The notes: generated by a model from the letters alone, not told the origin. A stretch of 64,000 bases of DNA from Microcaldota archaeon (GCA_016932815.1 JAFGCC010000020.1:1-64000); one strand, 5' to 3'; shown: positions 8,369 through 18,342, counted from the first letter of the stretch. Program-made: numbers and translations.

Positions 8369-10543
8369 CTAGCGGTAAACGTAATTTAGCAGCGCTTCCC
8401 CGGGGCTCCACACCTGGAGGATTTCGGTGTCCCCTCCGTGCTTTTCTATCTCCTTTCTTCCTTTTTCTATTATCTGCCCGAACGTTGCCTTCTCCTGGCC
8501 CTGGCTCCCAATTAGGAGGTCCACAAGCGAGTTGGTGACCTGCCCCCTCCCGGTTGCGGTGTTGCTAATAAAGCGCAAATCCGTGCCCCCCCTTTCTTCT
8601 ATGTAGGAAGCGATGTCCCCGCTGCTCCCGCAGCTTCCGGGGATGAACAAAACGTGCCCCTTTTTCCCCTTGAATATCCCGCTTGGGAAGTTCTTTCCCA
8701 GGCTGTAGCTGTGCCCGCGGAAAGTGATTATCCGGTTTGGGTTCTTCTTTAGCTCCCTTGAAACGAATTTCACATTCTCTTCTTTGGTTTCCCCCATAAA
8801 CAGCACTATCCTCGCAGTGGGCGTTTCGTAGATTAGTTCCCCACCCTCCCCCGTTTTGGGCTTGCCGTATTTTGCAAACCACCTCTTGCTTGCAGGATAG
8901 TGGTCACTCCCCGTATCCTCCTTGTCGAAGACCTGCAATATCTGCAGCTTCCCGTCTTTAGTGTAGAGTGCCGGGTCGAAGTACGCATTCTCCCCCAATT
9001 TCCTAACCTCCGCAAAGTGTTCTTTGATAAGCGGGGCTTCCTCCCCGTATAGCTCGTAGAGCAGGTACTCTATCCCGCTAAGGATTTTTTCCTCCCCGTA
9101 TCCTTTAGCCTCCCCGAGTTTTCTTAGCTTGTCCCTGAACCTGAGGCCAAGCTTGTATTTTGCACTCGGAAGGCCCTTTATCTTGTGCACCGCGTTTGCC
9201 ATGAGGAAGAAGTCGCCGCCATTGAAAAAGTCCTTTTTAAGCGGCCACAGAACAGAATCGATGACTTCCACGGCTTCCTTTTCGGTAAACAGGGAGTTCT
9301 TCCTGCCGTAGAACCGGTCGTAGTTTACCGCCCGCAGCACCAGGTTGCTGCATTCTTTGGTGCCCAGCAAATTGTACCTCTTTAGCAGGTACCCAACCCC
9401 CTTCTTCCCGATTCCCGCTTTGAGCCGGTCGAAGAGCAGGTGGTTGGTGGAAGTGTAAAAATTTTTCGGATCGCTAAGGAGGAGGGTAAAGACCTGCATG
9501 TCCGATAGGCTATTGAGGTACTCCATGCGCTTTGGGGTATCATCGTGCAGTTCGTCCAGGGGCGCCCCGAGGTCGCTTGCCGCCGGGTTCTCAGAGAGCA
9601 TGCTTATGACAAGGTTTTCAAGCTTCCCCTTCCCATGGCAGTATTCTGCGAATTTCCGGGATACCCCAAGGTCCCACATGGACTGGAACGCCCTGGCGCT
9701 TTTGACCTGTTCTGCCACATCCAGCAGTGCGCTTATGATGGTCTCCGGCTTCCGGGCAAACATCTCGCGCAGTTCGTCGTTTGACCTTATGCCCCCCAGC
9801 ACCGCTCTCGTTCCCTTCATGCATATCCGCTTGATTGTGAGCAGGGTTTTCGTGAAATCCTGCGGATTCATGCGGAATACCTCCATCATCCATGCATTTT
9901 CAAAGAGCCTGAAAGCCTCCGGTGCCGCCTCCCCGACCTCCCTTGCAACTCCCACTAGCTCATCCTCATGCTTTTCCAAGAGCTCCTGCAGTTTGCTGCC
10001 TGATAAGACCGTGAGTGCATCCCCTATTTCCATGCTCCCGCCATCCTCGCGCATTGCCTTTGCAACCTCCACAAATGCGCTCCTGTGTTCCCTTAAGGCG
10101 CGCTCGACTTTCGGTTCCTTCATGGCCTCAAAAGCCCAATTCGCCTGCTTCCCGCAGGCTTTTGCAATCTCCACGAACGCCCCGGAATCTTTGTGGAAGA
10201 ACTCCTTGGCCTCCCCGATTGCTTCAAAAGCATCCTCAGTATTTGATTGGGCGGCTATTGCAATCTCCACGAATGCATCCGTATGCGCTACGAACAGCCT
10301 TGCAACATCGGCGTTCCCAAGGGCGGATAATGCCTCATCCGCCCAGTGCCCAGCAGCCTTCCCGATTTCTTCCCGCGCGTCCATTACCTCCCGCAGTTTT
10401 TCCCGCGGATTTTCGGTTTTCATGATTTCGGATATGAGGTTTGCGCTGCAGTAGCGGCCCAGCTCGCCTATTACCTCCTTTTCCGTAATTGCTACTTTGG
10501 GAATCTCTTCTTTTTCCTTAACAGCCTTCTTGAACGCGCACAT
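8369..10543 (-). CDS. large protein with alpha-helical repeats and C-terminal putative caspase-like (His/Cys) domain
   Basis: Repeats around AFVEIAKA; C-terminal FRGHSYSL and LFIPGSCGSSGDIASY. Confidence 0.75.
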   Translation of the reverse strand: MCAFKKAVKEKEEIPKVAITEKEVIGELGRYCSANLISEIMKTENPREKLREVMDAREEIGKAAGHWADEALSALGNADVARLFVAHTDAFVEIAIAAQSNTEDAFEAIGEAKEFFHKDSGAFVEIAKACGKQANWAFEAMKEPKVERALREHRSAFVEVAKAMREDGGSMEIGDALTVLSGSKLQELLEKHEDELVGVAREVGEAAPEAFRLFENAWMMEVFRMNPQDFTKTLLTIKRICMKGTRAVLGGIRSNDELREMFARKPETIISALLDVAEQVKSARAFQSMWDLGVSRKFAEYCHGKGKLENLVISMLSENPAASDLGAPLDELHDDTPKRMEYLNSLSDMQVFTLLLSDPKNFYTSTNHLLFDRLKAGIGKKGVGYLLKRYNLLGTKECSNLVLRAVNYDRFYGRKNSLFTEKEAVEVIDSVLWPLKKDFFNGGDFFLMANAVHKIKGLPSAKYKLGLRFRDKLRKLGEAKGYGEEKILSGIEYLLYELYGEEAPLIKEHFAEVRKLGENAYFDPALYTKDGKLQILQVFDKEDTGSDHYPASKRWFAKYGKPKTGEGGELIYETPTARIVLFMGETKEENVKFVSRELKKNPNRIITFRGHSYSLGKNFPSGIFKGKKGHVLFIPGSCGSSGDIASYIEERGGTDLRFISNTATGRGQVTNSLVDLLIGSQGQEKATFGQIIEKGRKEIEKHGGDTEILQVWSPGEALLNYVYR

Positions 10544-10593
10544 TGATTCAATTAGGGGGCGCCAAACTATTTATTCGTTAGCAAAAGACGCCT

Positions 10594-11046
10594 TCATACC
10601 GGGGAAATCCGCACGCTCCCCCCATCATTCTCAATTAGGAACTCCGTGCCGGTAGCCCCGGAGCAATAAACATCGCAGTGCCCAAGCGAAACCACCGCGC
10701 GCTCCCCGGAAACAGATGCCCCAATTACATCATTTGAGCATTCCAGGGAAACCTCCCATGAAAATTCGAGAGACCGCGAGTTCCCATTCCCCAGGGCGCA
10801 AACCTCATCCGAAGCCCCCTTGAGGGAACCGGCAGTGAGCTTTGCCATCTGCAAGGAGGTGAGTTCTCCCTCCATCTCCTTTATCAAGGAAAGCGCCCCA
10901 AGCGAAAAACCAATCAAAACTATGCCTATTGCAACAATTAGCAGATATTCAATCGTCGCCTGGCCTCTCCTTCCACTTTGCCCTGGGGAAACCACGTGCA
11001 CATCCGCCTTGTGCGGAGGCACACCGTGCCTGTTGCAGCCTCCCAT
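10594..11046 (-). CDS. class III signal peptide (type IV pilin-like) protein
   Basis: RRGQATIEYLLIVAIGIVLIGFSLGAL prepilin motif; true start may be internal. Confidence 0.75.
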   Translation of the reverse strand: MGGCNRHGVPPHKADVHVVSPGQSGRRGQATIEYLLIVAIGIVLIGFSLGALSLIKEMEGELTSLQMAKLTAGSLKGASDEVCALGNGNSRSLEFSWEVSLECSNDVIGASVSGERAVVSLGHCDVYCSGATGTEFLIENDGGSVRISPV

Positions 11047-11298
11047 CTAAGTGCATCTGTTGGAAGTGTCGCAGTTGCCGGATTTGCAGCCATCATCGTC
11101 TAAGCAGGGCTCCCCGGTGTCCCCCTTGGAGGCTTCTTCGACGCTCTCTAGGATGTCGTGCCCCCCTTCCTGCACCTGCTCCCCCGCGTCCTTTCCCAAG
11201 CCCACAAGGTAGGTTGCCGCAATCGCAACAACTGCAACAACCACCGCAAGCATTATCAGCATTTCAGCGGATACCTGGCCTTTCATCGTTCTCACCAT
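11047..11298 (-). CDS. class III signal peptide (type IV pilin-like) protein
   Basis: MKGQVSAEMLIMLAVVVAVVAIAATYLV prepilin motif, Cys-rich C-terminus. Confidence 0.75.
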   Translation of the reverse strand: MVRTMKGQVSAEMLIMLAVVVAVVAIAATYLVGLGKDAGEQVQEGGHDILESVEEASKGDTGEPCLDDDGCKSGNCDTSNRCT

Positions 11299-11317
11299 TG
11301 TTTGATGCTATTTGCAC

Positions 11318-12073
11318 TTACCTTATATAAGTAATGTCTTTTTTGGGCGGGCCGCTCATCTGCTGCTCCACTTCCTTTTCTATTTTCCTAATTACCTTCT
11401 CGCGCCCCTTTGCCTCCTTGTCGAGTTCATCTAGGGAAATCTCAAATCCAAGAAGCTCTGAGAGCTTCTCAATAACGTTCCTGGCGGAAGTGTGGTCAAC
11501 GTAATTGCCGTGGGTCTCGCCCATTATGCAAATCCCGTCCATCTTCCGTAAGGCGGCAAGCCCGGGCAAAAGCCCCGCAACGCCCACTATGGAGCCGCGG
11601 GTTTCCCCGAAGATGATTCCCTTCTCCCTGAAGTCGGCCATCAGCCTCTTGTTGTTCGCCGAGCCGAAAACCCTTCTGTTCTCGGCAACCTTGCCCGTGC
11701 TGTAGCCCCCTATCGTAATCATGAGCGAAACCCCTTTCTTGGAGCAGTAATCCAGAATCGTTTCGGCAACCTCGTATTGCCCCACACTCGATACTGCCTG
11801 CACGTCCCCTATTACAACAAGCAGGTCCCGCACTTTCCCCTTGAGGAGGTAGATGCTGTTTTTTAGGAGCCTTAATCCCCCCTTTTTGCTCATTAGGACC
11901 TGGTGGGGGAAATGCGGCGAATAAACTTCTGCAACCTTGGTTCCCCCCATCTTCTTTATCATGTATTTTGCGGCAACCTGGCCCACAAGCCCGATTCCCG
12001 GGAGCCCGGTAACCATTACCGGGTTGCGCAATTTCCCATGCTTCTTCTTTTCAATTATCGTGGTCTTCTCCAT
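11318..12073 (-). CDS. PAC2-family proteasome assembly chaperone-like protein
   Basis: MVTGLPGIGLVGQVAAKYMI...LLVVIGDVQ...IGGYSTG...GVAGLLPGLA. Confidence 0.88.
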   Translation of the reverse strand: MEKTTIIEKKKHGKLRNPVMVTGLPGIGLVGQVAAKYMIKKMGGTKVAEVYSPHFPHQVLMSKKGGLRLLKNSIYLLKGKVRDLLVVIGDVQAVSSVGQYEVAETILDYCSKKGVSLMITIGGYSTGKVAENRRVFGSANNKRLMADFREKGIIFGETRGSIVGVAGLLPGLAALRKMDGICIMGETHGNYVDHTSARNVIEKLSELLGFEISLDELDKEAKGREKVIRKIEKEVEQQMSGPPKKDITYIR

Positions 12074-12221
12074 CTTGTATCCCCTTCTCCTTTCTCCGAT
12101 AAGTTGCGTATCTATCGTTAGGGTTATATTTGGGTGGGTGGGCAGGATTCGTTTTTGCCCCGCAGTGCTCCAAAAGCAGCGTGTATTCGGTGCACACGGG
12201 GCATTTGCGCATGCGCTTCAT
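12051..12221 (-). CDS. nop10: Nop10, H/ACA RNP protein
   Basis: MKRMRKCPVCTEYTLLLEHCGAKTNPAHPPKYNPNDRYATYRRKEKG; found inside longer ORF 12051-12422. Confidence 0.92.
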   Translation of the reverse strand: MKRMRKCPVCTEYTLLLEHCGAKTNPAHPPKYNPNDRYATYRRKEKGIQDGEDHDN

Positions 12222-12964
12222 TTTTCTTCCTCGGCAGAGAATTCGCAGTCTTTTCCCTTGAGGCCCTTCTCCACGGTCTGCACGATTTTGTCCATCTGCT
12301 TGTTTGCGTCCTTGTAGTCCTCGGCGGACACCCTCACGCGGTATTTGCCAGGGCCAAGGTAATGCGCCCCGATTTTCCCAAGGACTAAGCGCAGGACTCC
12401 CACGCCGTCTGATTCGTAGCATTTTACTTCGAGCACCTTGCTCACTTCTACTATCGGCTTTTTCACCGACTTCTTTACGGTAGCCTCAATCTCGTCTCTG
12501 AGAGCGCCCTTGGCGTCAATCCCGTCGAATGCACTATCCGGGGAATCGCGCACCTCTTCTAGAAAATCGTAAAGCGTTTCGTATTCCTCTAGTATCTCGG
12601 CTTCGAGCTTCTCGAAAGTCTTCTTGGACTTGGATTTCCTTATTGCGACCTCCAAGAGTTTCCTGGCGCGCGTGCCCCTCTTTACTTCCTCAAGCTTGCG
12701 CTTGCGCTCCTCCTCGTTAACCCTCTTTAGGGAAACGTCCACCTGGTGCTTTTCCGCGTCTATCCTGTGGACCCGCACTACCAATGTCTGGTTTAATGAG
12801 ATGAATTCGTGGATGTTCTTTATCCAGCGGGGAGCCACTTCGGAAATGTGCATGAAGGCTTCCAGGCCCTCGTATTCTTTTAGGGTAAGAAATGCCCCAT
12901 AAGGGAGTATCTTGGTTACCGTTGCAAGAACCAGCTCATCTCGCTTGGGCATTTCCACTCCCAT
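12218..12964 (-). CDS. translation initiation factor aIF2 alpha subunit
   Basis: S1-type N-terminus VLATVTKILPYGAFLTLKEYEGLEAFMHISEVAPRWIKNI; start trimmed to MGVEMPKRDE. Confidence 0.93.
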   Translation of the reverse strand: MGVEMPKRDELVLATVTKILPYGAFLTLKEYEGLEAFMHISEVAPRWIKNIHEFISLNQTLVVRVHRIDAEKHQVDVSLKRVNEEERKRKLEEVKRGTRARKLLEVAIRKSKSKKTFEKLEAEILEEYETLYDFLEEVRDSPDSAFDGIDAKGALRDEIEATVKKSVKKPIVEVSKVLEVKCYESDGVGVLRLVLGKIGAHYLGPGKYRVRVSAEDYKDANKQMDKIVQTVEKGLKGKDCEFSAEEEK

Positions 12965-12966
12965 AT

Positions 12967-13134
12967 TCAATCTAACTCTTTTACGACTGTGCCGTTTGTA
13001 ATTATCGCCTTTCCCCCAGAGGAGGATGCGAGCCTCTTTCCACACACCTTGCAGTCAACCGGGCTGGATGCGTTGCTAAATACGTTCTGCTCGTTTCCGC
13101 AAACGCATTTTACCCTTAGGAATTTGCTTGCCAT
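12967..13134 (-). CDS. rps27e: ribosomal protein eS27
   Basis: [55 protein letters not shown], hand-translated; below ORF-track length cutoff. Confidence 0.93.
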   Translation of the reverse strand: MASKFLRVKCVCGNEQNVFSNASSPVDCKVCGKRLASSSGGKAIITNGTVVKELD

Positions 13135-13141
13135 TGATTAT

Positions 13142-13423
13142 TCACCTTTGTATCTCCACTTTCTTCTTTGTCCGCCCGCGCAGCACCCTGGGGGTTTTCT
13201 TGCTGCACTCTGGGCAAGTTAGCATGAGCTTCTGCCTCTTCCCCTGCTTCTTCACGGTCTTTTCTCCTGCCCTCTTTCCCCCGTGCCCAAGCAGTGAGCG
13301 CTCGTGCTTCCTGTTTCCAATCGCCATGCTCCTTGCCCTTCCCTTGCTTGCAGTCTTCACCTTCATCTTTACGTGCTTCCTGCAGTGCGGGCAATACGCG
13401 TTAACCTCTTTTGGGAATTTCAT
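13142..13423 (-). CDS. rpl44e: ribosomal protein eL42 (L44e)
   Basis: MKFPKEVNAYCPHCRKHVKMKV...LTCPECSKKTPRVLRGRTKKKVEIQR. Confidence 0.93.
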   Translation of the reverse strand: MKFPKEVNAYCPHCRKHVKMKVKTASKGRARSMAIGNRKHERSLLGHGGKRAGEKTVKKQGKRQKLMLTCPECSKKTPRVLRGRTKKKVEIQR

Positions 13424-13441
13424 AAAAACACCTGTCTTCAT

Positions 13442-13984
13442 TCAAGCGAGCAGTTCTGCCATCTTCTCCTTAAGAAGCCATTGAGCCTCAGCCGCCGGCA
13501 GTTCCGCAACTTCCCCCTCATTGAAAGGCCCATAAACGTTTTCGTCAAGGCCTTTATAGGGGCTTATGTTTTTGAGCAGCCTAATCCTTTTAATATTATC
13601 CTTTTTCGGGCCCGTGCCGTTTTCCTCAAAAATGAATGCCAATTGCGCATCGTTCTCCTCGATGTCATGGGAGAGGTGGCCCAGGAAATCCGCCTCCTCG
13701 GCGGTCATGCCCATGGTTTCCTTTTTCCCGCGGAGTGCCAGGAGGACTAGCTTCTCGTTTCTTTTGTTCACGATTGCGCGCGCAATCTTGCGCAGGTTCT
13801 CGTACTCTTTTATCACGAGCAGGTTCTGGGTTTCCAATGCCTCCCCCCTTTTTTCCTCCAGGAACCCTTTTAGCTGGGTATAGAAGTCCTCTTCCACGGG
13901 GCAAAGCTCGCTTGAAGCGATTTCGCTTCGCTGCATTTCCCTTAGCCGTGAATAATTGAGCATCTTAACCCTAACCCAGAGCAA
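13442..13984 (-). CDS. GINS complex subunit-like protein
   Basis: Helical N-terminal A-domain pattern EEDFYTQLKGFLEE...KEYENLRKIARAIVNKRNEKLVLLAL and small C-terminal domain. Confidence 0.75.
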   Translation of the reverse strand: MLWVRVKMLNYSRLREMQRSEIASSELCPVEEDFYTQLKGFLEEKRGEALETQNLLVIKEYENLRKIARAIVNKRNEKLVLLALRGKKETMGMTAEEADFLGHLSHDIEENDAQLAFIFEENGTGPKKDNIKRIRLLKNISPYKGLDENVYGPFNEGEVAELPAAEAQWLLKEKMAELLA

Positions 13985-14129
13985 CTTATGCGGGGAAGTC
14001 CTTAAATACCCCTGCGGCTTTCCCCGCAGTTCCCTCGTTCATGGGCCCTTTCTGGGAGGAACATTTAAATTCATAATAGTCTTATACTTAACCTGCCGTA
14101 TCAGAAGATGGGTGGGAAGGAATTTGGGT

Positions 14130-14795
14130 ATGTCCGCGAGTGGTAAGGCTAGGGAAGTTGAGATTCTCCCGGCCATCCTGGTAAAATCAAGGGAGAGCTT
14201 CCTAGAGAGCGTGGAGAAGGTCACTCCTTTCGTAAAACAGGTCCACGTGGACGTAATGGACGACATATTCGTGCCCAACGAAACAATCGGCCCCGATGAA
14301 TTGAACCCCCTTCCTGCGGGCATTGGCTATTCTTTCCACTGGATGGTGGAAGCCCCGGAGCAGGAAATCGTGAAGATGAAGGGCACCCACATGCACCTGC
14401 TCCACATAGAAACCGTAAAATCCGACGCTCATTTTGAGAGGATGAGGGAAGCGATAAAATCCTCCGGAGGGAGGATGGGGATTTCCCTTAGCCCCGACAC
14501 CCAGCTTAGCGAGGTTCTCCCGTATGCGGATTCGGTTTCCCGCTTCCTTGTGATGTCGGTGGTCCCAGGATTCTACGGGCAGACATACATCCCGGAAGTT
14601 GAGCCCAAGATTGCGAGGCTTCGCGAGGAATGCCCCTCCCACGACATAGAGGTGGATGGCGGGATAACCTTTGAAACCGCAAAAAGGGCCGCGCATGCCG
14701 GGGCGAACATGCTAGCAAGTGCGAGCACCCTGTTCAACGCCTCCGATATCGGAGAGGCAATCAGGGAGATGAAAAGGGCGGCAGAAGAGGCGTGA
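14130..14795 (+). CDS. rpe: ribulose-phosphate 3-epimerase
   Basis: HVDVMDDIFVPN, MSVVPGFYGQTYIPE, IEVDGGI motifs; start trimmed to MSASGKAREVEILPAIL. Confidence 0.9.
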   Translation: MSASGKAREVEILPAILVKSRESFLESVEKVTPFVKQVHVDVMDDIFVPNETIGPDELNPLPAGIGYSFHWMVEAPEQEIVKMKGTHMHLLHIETVKSDAHFERMREAIKSSGGRMGISLSPDTQLSEVLPYADSVSRFLVMSVVPGFYGQTYIPEVEPKIARLREECPSHDIEVDGGITFETAKRAAHAGANMLASASTLFNASDIGEAIREMKRAAEEA

Positions 14796-14799
14796 AGAG

Positions 14800-15657
14800 A
14801 TGGCGTTTGAAAAAACAACGGATATAAAGGAACTCAGGCTTGCGGCAAATTCAATCCGCAGAGACATAGTGGAAATGATTACTGCAGCGGGCTCCGGGCA
14901 TCCTGCTGGCTCCCTGGGGCTTGCAGACGTTTTCTCCGCCCTCTTTTTCGGGGTAATGGAGCATGACCCGCAGAATCCGGGCTGGGAAGGGCGCGACCGC
15001 TTCGTGCTCTCAAACGGCCATGTGTGCCCGGTTTTGTATTCCGCCCTTGCGGAAACCGGGTATTTCCCCAAAGAGGAGTTAATTACATTGCGCAAGATGG
15101 GTTCCAGGCTCCAGGGCCACCCGCACAAGGGCGCGCTCCCTGGAATAGAGAACTCCTCAGGGCCCCTTGGGCAGGGACTGCCAATTGCAGTGGGGATGGC
15201 CCTTGTTGCAAAGCGCGAAGGAAGGCCCCAGAGGGCATACTGCGTGGTATCAGATGGGGAGCAGCAGGAGGGGCAAATCTGGGAAGCGGCAATGCTCGCC
15301 GCAAAATACAAGCTTTCCAACCTGATTGTGACAATGGACCGCAACTACATCCAGATTGACGGGAGCACGATGGAAGTGAACCCGCTTGACCCAATATCCG
15401 ACAAATACCGCGCGTTCAACTGGAACGTGATTGAAGTTGACGGCCATGACATGGAGGCCCTCCTCCTTGCATACTCAAAGGCGCAGAAAGAGCAGGAGAA
15501 GCCCACGATGATTATAGCCAGGACCGTCCCCGGAAAGGGGGTGCCCTTCATGGAGGGCCTGGTGGGCTGGCACGGGAAAGCTCCCAAGGAAGATGATGCG
15601 CAGAAGGCTTACGCGGCACTTGAAGATGAGCGCAAAAAGATAACTGAGGGTGCTTGA
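14800..15657 (+). CDS. transketolase, N-terminal subunit
   Basis: TPP-binding GHPAGSLGLADVFSALFFGVM and VSDGEQQEGQIWEAAMLAAKYKLSNLIVTMDRN. Confidence 0.93.
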   Translation: MAFEKTTDIKELRLAANSIRRDIVEMITAAGSGHPAGSLGLADVFSALFFGVMEHDPQNPGWEGRDRFVLSNGHVCPVLYSALAETGYFPKEELITLRKMGSRLQGHPHKGALPGIENSSGPLGQGLPIAVGMALVAKREGRPQRAYCVVSDGEQQEGQIWEAAMLAAKYKLSNLIVTMDRNYIQIDGSTMEVNPLDPISDKYRAFNWNVIEVDGHDMEALLLAYSKAQKEQEKPTMIIARTVPGKGVPFMEGLVGWHGKAPKEDDAQKAYAALEDERKKITEGA

Positions 15658-15659
15658 AC

Positions 15660-16631
15660 ATGGCAGTCGAATTCATCGAAAACCCGGAAGCAAAAAAATC
15701 CACCCGCGACGGCTTTGGGCGCGCGCTTGAGGAAATAGGGGAAAAAGACGGGAACGCATGGGCCCTTACTGCCGATGTTTCCGAATCCTCGCGCACCCAC
15801 TGGTTTGCAGAAAAATTCCCCGCAAGGTTCGTGCAGGTTGGGGTTGCGGAGCAGAACCTCGCCTCGGTTGCGGCAGGGATAGCAACATGTGGCAAGCGCC
15901 CGTTCATTTCCGCCTTTGGCGCATTCTCGCCTGGGAGGAACTTTGACCAGATTCGCGTTTCAATATGCTATAGCAACCTGCCGGTTGTAATCCACGCATC
16001 GCATACCGGCCTTACCGTGGGCCCGGACGGGGCGTCGCACCAGATTCTAGAAGACGTTGCGCTAATGCGCTCGCTTCCGAACATGAACGTGCTTGTCCCA
16101 TCGGATTTTGAGCAGGTAAAAAAGGCAACCCACGCGCTCTACGAGGCCAAGGCCCCAGGGTATTTGCGCACTTCCAGGGAGAAAGTACCCGTATTTACCA
16201 CTCCGGAAACCCCGCTTTCTTTAGGAGGCTCAAACACCTTCCTAGAGGGCGGAGATGCGGCAATCCTTGCCTGCGGGCCGCTGGTTCCCTATGCGCTTGA
16301 AGCGGCCAGGGAATTGAAGAGTGAAGGCATCTCCTGCTCGGTAGTGGACATGTATTCAATCAAGCCGATTGACCGCGCAAAAATCGAGGAGATGGCAAAG
16401 AAAACCGGCGTTCTCGTAACCGTTGAGGAGCACCAGGTGCACGGCGGCATGGGAAGCGCGGTTGCAGAAGTGTTCTGTTCCTTGAAAATCGATGCGACCT
16501 TGCGCATCCACGGAATGTACGATAGGTTCGGCGAGTCCGGAGGCGCAAAGGAGCTCCTCAAAAAATACAAGCTGGATGCTGCGGGCATAAAGGAAGTCGT
16601 TTCAGAGGAAGTGAAGAAAAATAAGGGCTGA
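15660..16631 (+). CDS. transketolase, C-terminal subunit
   Basis: VGVAEQNLASVAAGIATCGKRPFISAFGAF; SHTGLTVGPDGASHQILEDVALMR. Confidence 0.93.
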   Translation: MAVEFIENPEAKKSTRDGFGRALEEIGEKDGNAWALTADVSESSRTHWFAEKFPARFVQVGVAEQNLASVAAGIATCGKRPFISAFGAFSPGRNFDQIRVSICYSNLPVVIHASHTGLTVGPDGASHQILEDVALMRSLPNMNVLVPSDFEQVKKATHALYEAKAPGYLRTSREKVPVFTTPETPLSLGGSNTFLEGGDAAILACGPLVPYALEAARELKSEGISCSVVDMYSIKPIDRAKIEEMAKKTGVLVTVEEHQVHGGMGSAVAEVFCSLKIDATLRIHGMYDRFGESGGAKELLKKYKLDAAGIKEVVSEEVKKNKG

Positions 16632-16769
16632 GTGCGGATTCCCCTGGCTCATAAGTGTGCTTTCCCGCGTAGTGCAGCCGGCTTCCCCTAAGTTCTCCAC
16701 CAGAACATCTTATAGTTTTAAATTATGCGCGTTCTAGAATTCCTTAGTTTAAACTGTGGGTGGAAGCAA

Positions 16770-17417
16770 ATGAAATTCTTTTTGGATACTGCGAAAGTCG
16801 AGGAAATAAGGGCGGCAACCGAGCTGGGAATCTGCGATGGGGTAACTACCAACCCGACTCTGATTATGAAGTCCGGGCGCAGCCAGGAGGAAGTCGTAAA
16901 GGAAATCGCGCAGATTGTGCGCGGCCCTGTAAGCGTGGAGGTAATAGCAGAAGACGCCCCGGGCATGGTAAAAGAGGCCGAGGAATTTAGCGCCTGGGCA
17001 TCCAACATAGTAATCAAGGTCCCCATGACCAAAGAGGGCATGAAGGCCGTGCGCATCCTCTCTGAGAAGGGAATAAAGACCAACGTAACCCTCGTTTTCT
17101 CTGCCACGCAGGCATTAATCGCCGCAAAGGCCGGGGCAACCTACATCTCCCCGTTTGTGGGAAGGCTCGACGACGTCTCAAGCGACGGCATGGAGCTAAT
17201 TGAGCAGATAATGGACATCCTTGACAATTACGAATTCGAAACCGAGCTAATAGTTGCCTCGGTGCGCGACCCAATCCACGTGGTTGAGGCCGCAAGGCTC
17301 GGCGCCCACATAGCGACAATCCCCGCAGGAGTCCTAGAGAAGATGTGGAACCACCCCCTAACAGACAAGGGAATAGCGCAGTTCCTAGAAGACTACGAAA
17401 AGTCCAAGAAGGAATAG
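16770..17417 (+). CDS. tal: transaldolase (short, FSA/TalC-like)
   Basis: [51 protein letters not shown]. Confidence 0.92.
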   Translation: MKFFLDTAKVEEIRAATELGICDGVTTNPTLIMKSGRSQEEVVKEIAQIVRGPVSVEVIAEDAPGMVKEAEEFSAWASNIVIKVPMTKEGMKAVRILSEKGIKTNVTLVFSATQALIAAKAGATYISPFVGRLDDVSSDGMELIEQIMDILDNYEFETELIVASVRDPIHVVEAARLGAHIATIPAGVLEKMWNHPLTDKGIAQFLEDYEKSKKE

Positions 17418-17499
17418 GCGAGACCTCCGGAGCGTTCCGGATAATCCTGCAGGCAACAACTGCCCCTGGCTTTGGGAACCCAAGGCTGGCGCAGGCATT

Positions 17500-18219
17500 T
17501 TGGCTGATTCAATGGCACAGGCAATTGAGGATACGAGGCACAAATTCGCAAGGCCCAGCAGGATTAGGGGCCCTCACCTGCGCGTTTTTGCAAGGGAAGC
17601 TGACGGGATTCCCTTTAGGAAGGCAATAGCGCGAGCAAACCGCAGGGACCTTGTTTTCGCATCATATAAAAGGCTGGGGGGAGCCCCGGGCTCAAGGGGG
17701 AAAGAGGGGCTTGGAGGGGAGTTTCCCTGCTGGAGCGGAACGATGAGTGCATACGCGGAGCCGGGAATTCCCTTCAACAAAAGCAGGTTTTTTAGCCCCT
17801 CCGAGAGGGCGCTCGCATACACTGACCCTGCCGATAAGAGGGTGTGGCTATTCCCCATACCCATAGCGCTTCTTGGCGAAAAAGATGCGATCCTCATCTT
17901 AGAGCACCCAAATTATTCGCTCGTTGAAGATGATAAGGAGGTTTTCGTGCATCCTCTGGATGCTAGCCTCATAGCCTGCATAAGCGCATTCGCGCAGAAA
18001 GAAGGCTGGTATTTCAGAGAAGAAGGGCACCGAATCCCCTGCGGGGAGGAAATCGGCTACACTTATTTCAACATGGGAACAAGCTACATCCACAGGCTGG
18101 AAGCAAGGGTGGGCCCCGTTGCGTGCGGAGGCTTGTGCGTTGGCAGCAACCCGAAAAGATATGCGGATTTCTGCTGCAACCCCTCCACTCCCCTGGGCAT
18201 CCTAGTTGAATCCCCCTAA
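17500..18219 (+). CDS. hypothetical protein
   Basis: 239-aa ORF, protein-like composition; start uncertain. Confidence 0.6.
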   Translation: MADSMAQAIEDTRHKFARPSRIRGPHLRVFAREADGIPFRKAIARANRRDLVFASYKRLGGAPGSRGKEGLGGEFPCWSGTMSAYAEPGIPFNKSRFFSPSERALAYTDPADKRVWLFPIPIALLGEKDAILILEHPNYSLVEDDKEVFVHPLDASLIACISAFAQKEGWYFREEGHRIPCGEEIGYTYFNMGTSYIHRLEARVGPVACGGLCVGSNPKRYADFCCNPSTPLGILVESP

Positions 18220-18227
18220 GAACACAA

Positions 18228-18342
18228 GGGGGTATGGCGCAAATTCATTCACAAATTGTGGGTTTGATGCCCCGCTGCTCGCAGCGTCCACAATTTGTGA
18301 AGTAGTGACCGAATGAGGCATACCCCACTGCTTGCAGTGGGG
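18228..18342. repeat. nested inverted-repeat / hairpin cluster between convergent genes (terminator or IS/MITE relic)
   Basis: GGGGTATG/CATACCCC outer arms; TTCACAAATTGTGG(248-261)/CCACAATTTGTGAA(288-301) perfect 14-bp arms; CGCTGC-TC-GCAGCG; CCCCACTGC-TT-GCAGTGGGG (coordinates 18xxx). Confidence 0.75.

Noticed and set aside
9498-10454. 318-aa plus-strand ORF
   Set aside because: Fully antisense to the 724-aa protein gene; Ser/Ala-rich shadow ORF typical of a biased reverse frame.
14202-14696. 164-aa minus-strand ORF
   Set aside because: Antisense to rpe, which has clear motifs.
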